Assembly (NCBI RefSeq): GCF_006569185.2
Contig: NZ_VIGC02000005.1
Coordinates: 180,898-244,897 of the forward strand
Direction: 5' to 3'
DNA from: Litorilinea aerophila
Lineage (GTDB): Bacteria > Chloroflexota > Anaerolineae > Caldilineales > Caldilineaceae
Length of the DNA: 64,000 nucleotides
Position numbers and translations under genes: made by a program. Shown here in pieces: positions 20,729 through 34,869 of this stretch. The notes beneath the pieces are model-generated. The model was not told where the DNA came from, did no database searches, and saw only the letters and a list, made by a program, of their open reading frames with translations. How positions within the stretch are numbered: position 1 is the first letter of the stretch; each line of letters begins with the position of its first letter.

Positions 20729-21760
20729 ATGGGAGCGGAGAGGATCTTGAAGCGATACGGACAGTTGCTGGTCGGGGTATTGATCAGCGTTTTTTTCATT
20801 TATCTGGCATTGCCGGGCCTCCACTTGCCCGAAGTAGCCCGGTCCCTGCGCACGGCCAACTACTGGTGGATCCTGCCTGGTATCGCCGTCTACTTTGGGG
20901 GGCTGTGGGCACGGAGCTGGCGCTGGCACTACACCTTGCGCCACTTGAAGCCGGTGCCGGTCTCCCGGCTGTATCCCCTCATCTGCATTGGCTACTTCGG
21001 CAACAACGTCTACCCCTTCAGAGCCGGCGAGATTATCCGCTCGTACGTCCTGCGCCGCAAGGAGGGCATTCCCATCTCGTCCAGCCTGGCCACGGTCCTC
21101 ATCGAGCGGGTTTTCGACGGCCTGGTGATGCTGCTCTTCGTCTTCCTGGCCCTGCCCTTCGCGCCCCTGCCGGCCACCTACCGCAACCTGGTAGTCCTCT
21201 TGACCCTGATGATGGTGATGGCCGCCGCCATCTTCGTCTGGATGGCTTCCCGGCCGGAGCGGGTGGTGCGGGTCTATGGCTGGCTGGCCGGGCGGGTGCT
21301 GCCGGCACGGGTGCGGCTGCGCACGGATGATCTCTACACCCGTTTCCTCCACGGCCTCCAGAGTCTGAGCAGCAGCCGCGACGTGGTCATGATCTTTGCT
21401 ACCAGCGTGGTGATCTGGCTGATGGAGACGGTGAAGTACTGGTTCGTGATGCATGCCTTTCCGTTTCACGTCTCCTTCCTGGTGCTGATGCTCATGAATG
21501 GTCTGGTCAACCTGGCCACCACCCTGCCCTCGGCGCCGGGCTACATCGGCACCTTTGACACGCCGGGCATCGAGACCCTGGCCGCCTTCCAGGTGGACCG
21601 GAACCTGGCCGCCAGCTACACCTTTACCCTGCACGCCGCGCTGTGGATCCCTGTCACCGCCGTGGGGGCGTATTATTTCTGGCGGGAGCATCTCCACTGG
21701 CGGGACTTCAGCCAGCCCCAGCCGCAGATGGCCGACGGAATGGATCCGGTCGCGGATTGA
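20729..21760 (+). CDS. Lysylphosphatidylglycerol synthetase/UPF0104 family membrane protein (flippase-like domain)
   Basis: A 343-residue integral membrane protein with about eight hydrophobic helices. It matches the AglD2/MprF transmembrane family by the landmarks [42 protein letters not shown] and [17 protein letters not shown]. Family members include the flippase half of MprF and proteins associated with glycolipid or polysaccharide synthesis. The exact lipid cargo cannot be read from sequence. The next gene is UDP-glucose dehydrogenase, which supports an envelope-glycan role. The ATG at 20729 is taken. A TTG six codons later has a better-placed GGAGAGGATC, so the start is slightly uncertain. 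Confidence 0.8.
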   Translation: MGAERILKRYGQLLVGVLISVFFIYLALPGLHLPEVARSLRTANYWWILPGIAVYFGGLWARSWRWHYTLRHLKPVPVSRLYPLICIGYFGNNVYPFRAGEIIRSYVLRRKEGIPISSSLATVLIERVFDGLVMLLFVFLALPFAPLPATYRNLVVLLTLMMVMAAAIFVWMASRPERVVRVYGWLAGRVLPARVRLRTDDLYTRFLHGLQSLSSSRDVVMIFATSVVIWLMETVKYWFVMHAFPFHVSFLVLMLMNGLVNLATTLPSAPGYIGTFDTPGIETLAAFQVDRNLAASYTFTLHAALWIPVTAVGAYYFWREHLHWRDFSQPQPQMADGMDPVAD

Positions 21761-21856
21761 CGCCACAAGGGCCATGAGCGCCCCATTGGAACCAACGGTC
21801 AATAAAATAGATGAATGATAGATGGATGATCGCTTGATGAAGGAGAGGGATCGGGC

Positions 21857-24601
21857 ATGAAAAACATCGCAGTTGCCGGTACCGGCTACGTGGGGCTTTC
21901 CACGGGGACCTGTTTCGCCGACATGGGCAACAAGGTCACCTGTATCGACATCAACGAGGAGAAGATCGAAATGCTGCGCCGGGGCGAGGTTCCCATCTAC
22001 GAGCCTGGCCTCAGCGAACTCATCACCCGCAACGTCAAGGCGGGACGCCTCTTTTTTACCACCGACTACGCCGAAGCCCTGGCCGACGCCGAGTTCGTCT
22101 TCATCTGCGTGGGGACGCCCAGCGGCGTGGACGGCGAGGCTGACCTGCGCTACGTGCGCATGGCCGCCGAGTCCATCGCCCAGGCCATGGACCACCCCCT
22201 GATCGTGGTCAACAAGAGCACTGTCCCCGTGGGCACGGGCGACTGGGTGGCGGACATCATCCAGCGCAGCCAGCCCAAACCCATCCCCTTCGACGTGGTC
22301 AGCTGTCCCGAGTTCACCCGGGAAGGTTCGGCCATCTACGACTTCATGAACCCGGATCGGGTGGTGTTGGGCAGCAAGAACCCGGAGGCGGCCGAGAAGG
22401 TGGCCCAGCTCCACCTGCCCCTGCGCACCCGCATCGTGGTCACCGACCTGCGCACGGCCGAGATGATCAAGTACGCCAGCAACGCCTTCCTGGCCACCAA
22501 GATCAGCTTCATCAACGAGATCGCAGCCATCTGCGAAAAGCTGGGGGCGGACGTCCAGGAAGTGGCCGTGGGCATGGGCTACGACAAGCGCATCGGCCCC
22601 CACTTCCTCAACGCCGGCCTGGGCTACGGGGGCTCCTGCTTTGAGGGAGATGAGACCGTCTTCACCCTCAATAGCCCCAACGTGGCTGCCGAGTCCTTCG
22701 AGGCCCTCTTTGCCAATGCCGGCGAACCTTTTCAGGGCGACACCGTGCAAGTGTGTACACCCAGGGACCGGCGCGTGCTGGCGTTTGACCTGGAAACCGG
22801 CCGTCCGACGCTGGCCGAAGTCAAGGCCGTAACACGGCGGCCCTACAAGGGGACCATGGTCGAAATCAAAGCCAGCATGGGACGCACCCTGCGGGTCACG
22901 GCCGATCATCCGGTCATTGTGCGTGCAGGGGCCGGCCTTGAGATCGTGCCGGCGCTTGCCGTGACCCCAGGGGACCAGCTCCTGGCCCTGTGCGATCTGC
23001 CGGCCGTTGAAGAGATCACCCGGCTCGACCTGGTCCAGCTGTTAGCCGGCACCGAACTGGAGAAGGACGTCCATGTGGCCCCCACCGACGACTCCTTCCG
23101 GGCGCAGTACACCCATTTCGCGGACCACATCCCACCGGAGATGTTGCGCTACCCGTATGACATCAGGCGAAAGAACCGTATGCCGCTCCGCCTCTTCCGG
23201 CATCTCAGAGAAAAAGGCGTGCTCCATGTTCCCGCTGAAAAGCTCCAGCTCTACACGGCCAAGGGGGCGGGGACCCGGCTCAATGCCGTGATTCCGGTGG
23301 ATGCGGACCTGTTGCGCTTTTGCGGTTACTACCTGGCCGAGGGCTACATCAGCTGCGACCGGGGGCGGGCCGGGGCCACACGGGAGCGTGTGGGTCTCAC
23401 TTTCCATCAGGATGAGGCCGAGTACATCGCCGATGTACGCCGGATCCTCGAGCGCTGGGGGCTGAAGTTTATCGAACGGCGCAGTTCCAATGCCGTCACC
23501 ACGGTGGTCTCCTCGCGCATCTTCGCCTGGCTCCTGCGGGATGTCCTCAAGTTGGGCACGCGTTCAGAGGATAAGGCGCTGCCACGCCTGGCCTTCAACG
23601 TGGCGTCGGAACTGCGCCACGAACTGCTTCGGGGCGCATTCAGCGGGGACGGCGCCGTCACGGCGGTGCAGAATGGACGCAACCTGATCTTCGAGTATGC
23701 CACCGTCAGCAAGCAACTGGCCGACGGTATGGTCCTGTTGATGCAGTCCCTGGGAATTGTTCCATCGGTGCGCAAGCGCTGGATGAACAAGTCCAAACAG
23801 CCGGCCTACATTTTGCGGGTGAGCGGCTATGGTCAACTGGCTGCCCTTCAGGACGTGTTCGGCGCCAGGCATCGGGCCGCCATCGGCAGCGTTCTGGAAG
23901 GTTACCAGCGACATATCCGACAGCGAGGCTTCTCCCGGGAGGGCGGGGTGGCGACCCTCACCGTCCAGGCCGTGGAATACGAGGAGGTGGAAACGACCGT
24001 CTATAGTCTCGAGACGAGCACCGGTACCCTGGTGGCGTCGTCGGGCCTGATCTGCCACAACTGTTTCCCCAAGGACGTCAAAGCCCTGGAGCACATGGCC
24101 CTGGTCCAGGGATCCCACCCCTCGCTGCTGCGTGCAGTGATGGAGATCAACCGGGACGCCCGGCGCTGGCCCATCGTCACCCTGCGCAAACTGCTGGACA
24201 ACAACCTGGACCAGCGGCGCATCGGCCTGCTGGGGCTGGCCTTCAAGCCCAACACCGACGACATCCGGGATGCGCCCGCGCTGGAGATCGCCCGCATGCT
24301 CCAGTATGAAGGCGCGCTGGTCAGCGGCTATGACCCGGTGGCCATGGCCAACGCCGCCCGGGAAAATCCGGAGCTTTGCCTGGCCGAAGACCCCTACGAC
24401 CTGGCCCGGGACAAGGATGCCCTCATCATCTGCACCGAGTGGAACGAATTCAAACACCTGGATCTGGCCCGCATCCGGGATCTCATGGCGCGGCCCATCA
24501 TCATCGACGGCCGCAACATCTATGAAGTCCAGGCCATGAAGGAGCTGGGCTTCATCTATCGAGCCGTGGGCCGAGGAGCAAGCTTCGAAAATGGCGCCTG
24601 A
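21857..24601 (+). CDS. ugd: UDP-glucose 6-dehydrogenase interrupted by an intein
   Basis: A 914-residue precursor. Residues 1-260 and 736-914 together form a 439-residue UDP-glucose/GDP-mannose dehydrogenase of normal length: an N-terminal Rossmann motif [15 protein letters not shown] contacts, central [14 protein letters not shown], catalytic-cysteine loop [14 protein letters not shown] and C-terminal UDP-binding [16 protein letters not shown]. The enzyme oxidises UDP-glucose to UDP-glucuronate for polysaccharide synthesis. An intein (residues 261-735) sits exactly at the catalytic cysteine. Splicing leaves Cys+1 (residue 736) as the active-site Cys, so splicing is required for activity. AGGAGAGG precedes the ATG, and the stop overlaps the next gene. 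Confidence 0.93.
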   Translation: MKNIAVAGTGYVGLSTGTCFADMGNKVTCIDINEEKIEMLRRGEVPIYEPGLSELITRNVKAGRLFFTTDYAEALADAEFVFICVGTPSGVDGEADLRYVRMAAESIAQAMDHPLIVVNKSTVPVGTGDWVADIIQRSQPKPIPFDVVSCPEFTREGSAIYDFMNPDRVVLGSKNPEAAEKVAQLHLPLRTRIVVTDLRTAEMIKYASNAFLATKISFINEIAAICEKLGADVQEVAVGMGYDKRIGPHFLNAGLGYGGSCFEGDETVFTLNSPNVAAESFEALFANAGEPFQGDTVQVCTPRDRRVLAFDLETGRPTLAEVKAVTRRPYKGTMVEIKASMGRTLRVTADHPVIVRAGAGLEIVPALAVTPGDQLLALCDLPAVEEITRLDLVQLLAGTELEKDVHVAPTDDSFRAQYTHFADHIPPEMLRYPYDIRRKNRMPLRLFRHLREKGVLHVPAEKLQLYTAKGAGTRLNAVIPVDADLLRFCGYYLAEGYISCDRGRAGATRERVGLTFHQDEAEYIADVRRILERWGLKFIERRSSNAVTTVVSSRIFAWLLRDVLKLGTRSEDKALPRLAFNVASELRHELLRGAFSGDGAVTAVQNGRNLIFEYATVSKQLADGMVLLMQSLGIVPSVRKRWMNKSKQPAYILRVSGYGQLAALQDVFGARHRAAIGSVLEGYQRHIRQRGFSREGGVATLTVQAVEYEEVETTVYSLETSTGTLVASSGLICHNCFPKDVKALEHMALVQGSHPSLLRAVMEINRDARRWPIVTLRKLLDNNLDQRRIGLLGLAFKPNTDDIRDAPALEIARMLQYEGALVSGYDPVAMANAARENPELCLAEDPYDLARDKDALIICTEWNEFKHLDLARIRDLMARPIIIDGRNIYEVQAMKELGFIYRAVGRGASFENGA
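22637..24061 (+). mobile_element. Intein with LAGLIDADG homing endonuclease domain inside ugd
   Basis: A 475-residue intein. Block A starts with Cys1 (CFEGDETVF). Block B is [11 protein letters not shown] with the TxxH signature. Two LAGLIDADG-type motifs follow: [12 protein letters not shown] (near residue 495) and [12 protein letters not shown] (near residue 595). Block F is [16 protein letters not shown], and block G is LICHN followed by Cys+1. All splicing residues (Cys1, penultimate His, terminal Asn, Cys+1) are present, so autocatalytic protein splicing is expected. The endonuclease domain retains acidic residues in both motifs and may be active in homing. An intein at the same enzyme is known from Methanocaldococcus jannaschii; whether the insertion point is identical was not checked. 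Confidence 0.92.
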
Positions 24602-25883
24602 AACCCGCCTGAAGACGACCCTGGACAACGGGCTCCAGGTCATCCTGCAGGAGAGCCACGTGGCGCCGGTGGCCAGCTTCTGGATCTACTACCGGGTGGG
24701 CAGCCGCAACGAGCTCCCCGGCACCACCGGCATCAGCCACTGGGTGGAACACATGCTCTTCAAGGGCACAGAGCAGTTCCCCCGGGGCGAATTCGACCGG
24801 GCCGTGGCCCGGGCCGGCGGGCTCTTCAACGGCATGACCACCCAGGACTGGACCACCTACTTTGAAACCTTCCCGGCCGACCGCATCGAGCTGGCCCTGC
24901 AGGTGGAAAGCGACCGCATGGCCAACGCGGTCTTCGAACCAGGGGAGGTGGAGTCCGAGCGCACGGTCATCCTCAGCGAGCGGGAAGGGAGCGAGAACAG
25001 CTACTTCTACCTGCTCAGCGAGGAGGTCCAGGCCGCGGCCTTCCAGGTCCACAGCTACCACCACCCCATCATCGGCTGGAAGAGCGACCTCCAGAGCCTC
25101 ACCCGGGAGGATCTCTACCGCCACTACCGCACCTACTACACGCCCAACAACGCGGTGGCCGTGGCCGTGGGCGACTTCGACCGGGAGCAAATGCTGGCCC
25201 GCATCGCCGACTTCTTCGGCGCCATCCCCCGGGGGCCGGCCGTGCCGCCCATGCGCCTGGTGGAGCCCGAGCAGCGGGCCGAACGCCGGGTCGTCCTGCG
25301 GGGCAGGGACCGGACGGGCTACCTGCTCCTCTGCTTCCACGCCCCGGCGGCCACCCATCCCGACTTCTTCCCCCTCATGGTGATGGATGCGGTGCTGGGC
25401 GGCGCCAAGGGCATGGGCATGTTGGGCGGCAACGCCAACAACCGCAGCAACCGCCTCTACCAGGCCCTGGTGGACCGGGACCTGGCCGTGGCCGTGGGCA
25501 GCAGCTATCGCCCCACGGTGGATCCCAACCTCTTCAGCTTCTACGCCACCCTGGCGCCCGGCGTCCACCACCAACAGGTGGAGGATGCCCTCTGGGCCGA
25601 AATCGTCCGCATCCAGGAGCAGGGCGTGGAGGCCCCCGAGCTGGAGAAGGCCATCAAGCAGACCCGGGCCCAGTTCGTCTACAGCAGCGAAAGTGTCACC
25701 TACCAGGCCTACTGGCTGGGCTTTAGCGAAATGGTGGCCAGCATCGACTGGCTGGACGGCTGGCTGGATCAACTGAGCGCTGTCACCGCGGCCGACGTGC
25801 AGCGGGTGGCCCGCCAATACTTCGCCCCCCACCGCCAGACGGTGGGCTGGTACGTGCCAGACGACGGGAGCGATGCCTCATGA
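24591..25883 (+). CDS. M16 family zinc metallopeptidase, catalytic subunit
   Basis: A 430-residue insulinase/processing-peptidase-like protein. The inverted zinc motif HWVEH (HxxEH, residues 50-54) and the downstream third-ligand Glu region ([16 protein letters not shown]) are intact. Two M16 half-domains are visible, the second starting around residue 175 ([18 protein letters not shown]). Such enzymes cleave short peptides and act as dimers. The start overlaps the ugd stop, and the stop overlaps the start of a non-catalytic M16 paralogue, so the two subunits are translationally coupled. No signal peptide is present, so it is presumably cytosolic. The physiological substrate is unknown. Confidence 0.92.
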   Translation: MAPETRLKTTLDNGLQVILQESHVAPVASFWIYYRVGSRNELPGTTGISHWVEHMLFKGTEQFPRGEFDRAVARAGGLFNGMTTQDWTTYFETFPADRIELALQVESDRMANAVFEPGEVESERTVILSEREGSENSYFYLLSEEVQAAAFQVHSYHHPIIGWKSDLQSLTREDLYRHYRTYYTPNNAVAVAVGDFDREQMLARIADFFGAIPRGPAVPPMRLVEPEQRAERRVVLRGRDRTGYLLLCFHAPAATHPDFFPLMVMDAVLGGAKGMGMLGGNANNRSNRLYQALVDRDLAVAVGSSYRPTVDPNLFSFYATLAPGVHHQQVEDALWAEIVRIQEQGVEAPELEKAIKQTRAQFVYSSESVTYQAYWLGFSEMVASIDWLDGWLDQLSAVTAADVQRVARQYFAPHRQTVGWYVPDDGSDAS

Positions 25884-27148
25884 GCCAATCTATCCCCAAC
25901 CCTGAAAATGTGGCCCGCTTCGTCCTGGACAACGGCCTGGTGGTCCTGGTGCGGGAGAACCCCTCGGCGCCGGTGGCCGTCCTGGAAGGCTACCTGCCGG
26001 CCGGCGCCATCCACGACCCGGCCGACAAGGTGGGCCTCTGCAGCTTCGTGGCCGCCATGGTGACCCGGGGCTCCGCCCACTACGACTACGCCACCTTCAA
26101 CGAGACCATCGAGGCCATCGGCGCCAATCTCACCGTGGCCGCCGACACCCACGTCACCAGCTTCAACATCACCAGCCTCAGCGAGGACTTCCCCACCATG
26201 GTCCAGGTGCTGGCGGACGTGCTCCGGCGCCCCACCTTCCCCCAGGAGCACGTGGAGCGGGTCCGCCGCCAGAAGCTGGTGCGCATCCAGGAGCGGGACC
26301 AGGACACCCAGTCCGTGGCCATCCTGCGCTTCTACGAGGCCATCTACGGCGATCACCCCTACGGCCGCTCCGTCAGCGGTTACACCGAGACGGTCAGCGC
26401 CATCCGCCGGGAGGATCTGGAAGCCTTTCACCAGGCTCGCTACACCCCCCAGGGCGCCATCCTGGCCGTGAGCGGCCACGTCCAGGCCGGGGCGGTGCTG
26501 GACTTGCTGGCCCAACACCTGGGCGACTGGCAGGGGCCGGCGCCGGCCCAGGACGTGCCCCCGCCGCCTCCCCGAGAGTCAGCCCAGCGGCTGGACTATC
26601 CCATGCCCGGCAAATACCAGGCGGACATCATCGTGGGCTGCCAGGCCGTCTCCCGGCAGCATCCGGACTACTACGCGGTGCGGGTGGCCAACACCGTGCT
26701 GGGCCAGTTCGGCATGATGGGGCGGCTGGGTGAGGAGATCCGGGAGGAGCAGGGGCTGGCCTACTACGCCTACAGCACCCTGGACGCGGAGCGGGCCGGG
26801 GGCGTCTGGCTGGCCTCTGCCGGCGTCAATCCGGCCAACGTGGAGCGGGCCGTGGCCGCCATCGAGGAGCAGTTCCGTCGCCTGGCGGAGGAGCCCGTGG
26901 GGGAAGACGAACTGGCCGACAGCCAGGCGTACATGACCGGCGTGCTGCCCCTGACCCTGGAAACCAACGAGGGCGTGGCCAGCACCCTGCTCAACATGGA
27001 GTGGTACGGCCTGGGCCTGGACTACCTGCTCCGCTACAACGACCTCATCTACGGCGTGACCCCGGAAGACGTGCAGCGGGTGGCCCGCCTCTATCTGCGG
27101 CCCGACCGCGCCGTGACCGTGGTGGCCGGCCCGCCGGGCGACGGGTAG
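25880..27148 (+). CDS. M16 family peptidase-like protein, non-catalytic partner
   Basis: A 422-residue M16 fold. At the position of the HxxEH motif the sequence reads [15 protein letters not shown], so the zinc ligands and catalytic Glu are missing. The C-terminal half keeps family features ([38 protein letters not shown]). In heterodimeric M16 pairs one subunit carries the zinc site and the other supplies the substrate-binding Arg/Tyr pair. The [15 protein letters not shown] segment fits that second role. It overlaps the catalytic subunit gene by four bases (ATGA). A heterodimer is inferred from the pair. Confidence 0.9.
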   Translation: MSQSIPNPENVARFVLDNGLVVLVRENPSAPVAVLEGYLPAGAIHDPADKVGLCSFVAAMVTRGSAHYDYATFNETIEAIGANLTVAADTHVTSFNITSLSEDFPTMVQVLADVLRRPTFPQEHVERVRRQKLVRIQERDQDTQSVAILRFYEAIYGDHPYGRSVSGYTETVSAIRREDLEAFHQARYTPQGAILAVSGHVQAGAVLDLLAQHLGDWQGPAPAQDVPPPPPRESAQRLDYPMPGKYQADIIVGCQAVSRQHPDYYAVRVANTVLGQFGMMGRLGEEIREEQGLAYYAYSTLDAERAGGVWLASAGVNPANVERAVAAIEEQFRRLAEEPVGEDELADSQAYMTGVLPLTLETNEGVASTLLNMEWYGLGLDYLLRYNDLIYGVTPEDVQRVARLYLRPDRAVTVVAGPPGDG

Positions 27149-27188
27149 CCCGGCGGGCCGGGTCACCTGGACCTGGGCAGGAGGCAGC

Positions 27189-27560
27189 ATGTTGCGCACA
27201 GGGGTGGATATGATGGAGATCGAACGCCTGCGTCAGGCCGTGGACCGCCACGGCGCGCGCTTCCTGCAGCGGGTCTTCACGCCGGGCGAACTGGCCGACT
27301 GCGGCCCGCGCATGGAGTCCCTGGCCGGGCGCTTTGCGGCCAAGGAAGCCGTGGCCAAGGCCCTGGGCACCGGCATCTGGCGGGCCGGCATCCAGTGGAC
27401 GGACATCGAGGTGCGCCGGGATGAGGCCACCGGCGCACCCCAACTGCTGCTCCACGGCGCAGCCGCCCGGCGGGCCCAGGAGTTGGGCCTGCGGGAGTGG
27501 AGCCTCAGCCTCAGCCACGACCGGGAGCGGGTCATCGCGCTGGTGGTGGCCCTGGGCTGA
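27189..27560 (+). CDS. acpS: Holo-[acyl-carrier-protein] synthase
   Basis: A 123-residue AcpS-type phosphopantetheinyl transferase, the usual family length. It transfers 4'-phosphopantetheine from CoA to acyl carrier protein in fatty acid synthesis. The Mg2+-binding GVDMMEIERL motif (Asp7) and the second motif GRFAAKEAVAKALG (Glu near 55) are present, as is the C-terminal SLSLSHDRERVIALVVA strand. GGGCAGGAGGCAGC stands before the ATG. It lies 40 bases after the M16 pair on the same strand and is probably co-transcribed. It is convergent with the methyltransferase/reductase gene. Confidence 0.93.
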   Translation: MLRTGVDMMEIERLRQAVDRHGARFLQRVFTPGELADCGPRMESLAGRFAAKEAVAKALGTGIWRAGIQWTDIEVRRDEATGAPQLLLHGAAARRAQELGLREWSLSLSHDRERVIALVVALG

Positions 27561-27581
27561 GGGGACAGGCCACCCTGCGCC

Positions 27582-29507
<1,926 letters not shown>

Positions 29508-29844
29508 GGACTCCTGATTCCTTACGCGGCGCTTTCCCGCCCGGAGGTAATTGGGTGAACTCGGAGGGCGCCCAGGCTGAGCGTGGCGGGAAAGCCACCG
29601 CCTCTCCCATTCCATCCTGGGCTGGCTGTGTTATACCATAATATGCGGTTTTGGGGTAAAATCCTGGGCATGATACGGCCCTCGCCGGCCCATGTAGACG
29701 ATGGAAAGGCAGCCATCTTCCGTAGGGGCGGGGCTTGCCCCGCCCGCCCGATGGTGTCCGCCCCCGGGCAGATGCAGGGATGGCGACGGCGGCGCAGCGA
29801 CAAGCTGCGCCTACGACGTTGTGCAGACAAAGAAGTGGAGAGTC
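29508..29844. other. Intergenic region between divergent genes
   Basis: There is no gene in these 337 bases. An AT-richer patch at 29630-29660 (TTATACCATAATATGCGG) is the likely promoter zone for one or both divergent genes, though no pair of boxes is convincing. The right half contains GTAGG-type repeat modules (29721-29817). Confidence 0.6.
29721..29817. repeat. GTAGG-type palindromic modules
   Basis: The first module is GTAG then GGGCGGGGC-TT-GCCCCGCCC. The second is an inverted repeat GCGCAGC-GACAA-GCTGCGC followed by CTAC. The same ring of modules recurs at 1.8, 55.7-56.1 and 63.7-64.0 kb. Confidence 0.8.
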
Positions 29845-31071
29845 ATGCGAAGACCAACCGACCAGTTGTTCCGTTTTGTTCAGGTACCGGCCATCGATCC
29901 CCACTTCGTTGCCGAAACGGTGCGAACACTGATCGGGGCCGATATGGAAATCGTATCCATTGAACACCCCCGCGTTCCCCAGCAGCACGGCCTGGTCGTC
30001 TTCCGGGGATATCTGCGGCGGCCCAGCCACGAGGTCTTCCCCCGCTGGCTGGAAGAGCTGCGCAAACAGGGTTTCACGCCCCTGCTGCGCCACGCCCAGG
30101 ACGAGGGCTCCGGCGAGGTGGCCCTCCACATCCTGCCGGGCGTGCCCCCCCAGGCCCATCCCCGGCCCTGGATCAACGTGGCCCTCTTCGTGGCCACCCT
30201 GATCAGCACCCTGTTCGTGGGTTCCCTCTACGGCGACACAGGCGTGCAGGCAGACACCATCTGGGAACTCTTCCTCCCCCGTAACCTGCTCCTGGGCTGG
30301 CCCTTCGCCCTGACCCTGCTGGGCATTTTGACCGCCCACGAGTTTGGCCACTACTTCGCCGCCCGCTATCACAAGGTGGCGGTCACCCTGCCCTACTTCA
30401 TCCCCATGCCCTTCGGCTTCGGCACCCTGGGCGCCTTCATCCAGCTCAAGGAGCCGGTGCCGGACCGCCGCAAGCTCTTCGATATCGCAGTAGCCGGCCC
30501 CCTGGCCGGACTGGTGCTGGCCGTGCCTTTGCTCTTCATCGGCCTGGCCACCAGCCCGGTGGAGGTACCGCCGCCCTCTCCCTTCGCCGTGGTGGAGGGC
30601 AACAGCCTGCTCTACTACTACGCCAAGTTGGTCGTCTTCGGCAAGGTGCTGCCCAACCCCATCACCGGCGAAGACGTGCTCATGAACCAGGTCACCTTCG
30701 CCGCCTGGATCGGGCTGCTGGTGACCGCCTTGAACCTGCTGCCCGTGGGGCAGTTGGACGGCGGCCACACCGTCTACGCCCTCTTCGGCCGATCGGCCCG
30801 CTACATCAACCTGGCCACCACCGGCGTCATGGCCCTCCTGGCCATCGCCGGGCTGGAGCCCCTTCAGCAGCTTTACCCGCCCCTGCGATCCATCGGCTTC
30901 ACCGGCTGGTTCTTCTGGCTGATCTTGATCTTCGCCCTGATCGGCCCCTTCCACCCGCCGGCGTTGGACGACGTCACCCGGCTAGATCCCAACCGGCGGC
31001 TGGTCGGCTACCTGGTCATTTTCATTTTCATCATCACCTTTGTGCCTGTCCCCTTGCGGACTATGCTTTAA
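29845..31071 (+). CDS. Site-2-protease-like M50 membrane zinc metalloprotease
   Basis: A 408-residue polytopic membrane protein. After a soluble N-terminal domain (about residues 1-100) come at least six transmembrane helices. The zinc motif HEFGH is at residues 165-169 within a helix, and the third ligand lies in [11 protein letters not shown] (Asp305). Both are intact, so it should be an intramembrane protease cutting single-pass substrates such as anti-sigma factors. The architecture resembles plant/cyanobacterial EGY-type S2P homologues, which also begin with a soluble region. GTGGAGAG precedes the ATG at 29845. No substrate gene is adjacent. Confidence 0.9.
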   Translation: MRRPTDQLFRFVQVPAIDPHFVAETVRTLIGADMEIVSIEHPRVPQQHGLVVFRGYLRRPSHEVFPRWLEELRKQGFTPLLRHAQDEGSGEVALHILPGVPPQAHPRPWINVALFVATLISTLFVGSLYGDTGVQADTIWELFLPRNLLLGWPFALTLLGILTAHEFGHYFAARYHKVAVTLPYFIPMPFGFGTLGAFIQLKEPVPDRRKLFDIAVAGPLAGLVLAVPLLFIGLATSPVEVPPPSPFAVVEGNSLLYYYAKLVVFGKVLPNPITGEDVLMNQVTFAAWIGLLVTALNLLPVGQLDGGHTVYALFGRSARYINLATTGVMALLAIAGLEPLQQLYPPLRSIGFTGWFFWLILIFALIGPFHPPALDDVTRLDPNRRLVGYLVIFIFIITFVPVPLRTML

Positions 31072-31077
31072 AATATC

Positions 31078-31102
31078 CGGCTCTGAAAAATATTCAGAGC
31101 CG
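31078..31102 (+). promoter_or_regulatory. Hairpin between the M50 protease and glyQS
   Basis: A 10-bp stem CGGCTCTGAA (31078-31087) with TTCAGAGCCG (31093-31102). No T tract follows, so it is more likely an mRNA-stabilising or leader structure than a terminator. Confidence 0.45.
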
Positions 31103-31133
31103 CCCAAAGCAGCGAGCGTAGCCAAAAAGCACG

Positions 31134-31165
31134 TACAGTGAAAGCATCACATACAGTGAAAGCAT
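31134..31165. repeat. Tandem direct repeat in the glyQS leader
   Basis: TACAGTGAAAGCAT occurs at 31134-31147 and again at 31152-31165, an 18-bp period. It lies 24 bases before the glyQS ATG, where a ribosome or regulator would bind. No T-box signature is present. Confidence 0.6.
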
Positions 31166-31188
31166 AAGGTCAAAGCGAGCGCAAAACC

Positions 31189-34230
<3,042 letters not shown>

Positions 34231-34869
34231 AGCCCTGTCCGGATACGTGACCTGCGGTGTGGCCCGTAGGTCACGCATCCCTGCGTGACAGGCGTGCCCG
34301 GCACGCCCACATCCCCGCCCGCGCCGGGCGCTCGGACCGACGAGGGGGTGCATGGTCCGTAGGTCACGCATCCCTGCGTGACAGGCGTGCTTGACACGCC
34401 CACATCCCCGCCCGCGCCGGGAGCTCGGACCGGCGAGGGGGTGCGTGGTCCGTAGGTCACGCATCCCTGCGTGACAGGCGTGCCCGACACGCCGACATCC
34501 CCGCCCGCGCCGGGCGCTCGGACCGACGAGGGGGTGCGTGGTCCGTAGGTCACGCACCCCTGTGTGACAGGCGTGCCCGACACGTCGACACCTTCCACCC
34601 GGCCGGGCGCTCGGACCGGCGAGGGGGTGCGTGGTCCGTAGGTCACGCATCCCTGCGTGACAGGCGTGCCCGACACGCCGACATCCACCGACATACCTGG
34701 ACCAGGATGGCGCATCACGCCGTCCTGACTGGCCTCTTCCTAACCCAGCAGGTTCAAAAATGATGCCGCCCTGGAAGCTGCTCAGCACAGCCATCCTCAC
34801 CGGCTTACCCTGGCAGATGACCCTCCCGCCGTCACTATGGGGGCGAAGACGATCAGGAGAACCCACATC
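34231..34869. other. Intergenic region dominated by a 93-bp tandem repeat
   Basis: There is no credible gene. The tandem array fills 34265-34696. Bases 34700-34869 contain the probable 5' leader of the hsd operon, with AGGAG shortly before the hsdM ATG and no clear promoter. Open frames across the array on both strands arise because the 93-bp period is a multiple of three. Confidence 0.75.
34265..34696. repeat. Five-copy 93-bp tandem repeat array (last copy partial)
   Basis: Units start at 34265, 34358, 34451, 34544 and 34637, exactly 93 bases apart and more than 90 percent alike. Each begins CGTAG and carries the palindrome GTCACGCA-TCCC-TGCGTGAC. A single diverged copy of this module occurs at 43547. 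The last unit breaks off after about 60 bases. Confidence 0.95.

Noticed and set aside
20729..24601. A prophage or integrative element carrying the intein
   Set aside because: No integrase, attachment repeats or phage genes are seen; flanking genes are ordinary envelope and metabolism genes, so only the intein itself is mobile.
31072..31188. T-box leader for glyQS
   Set aside because: No T-box core (TGGNACCGCG) or specifier stem is recognisable; only a simple hairpin and an 18-bp direct repeat are present.
34265..34696. Possible CRISPR array in the 93-bp repeats
   Set aside because: Units are contiguous and nearly identical throughout, without unique spacers, and no cas genes are nearby.
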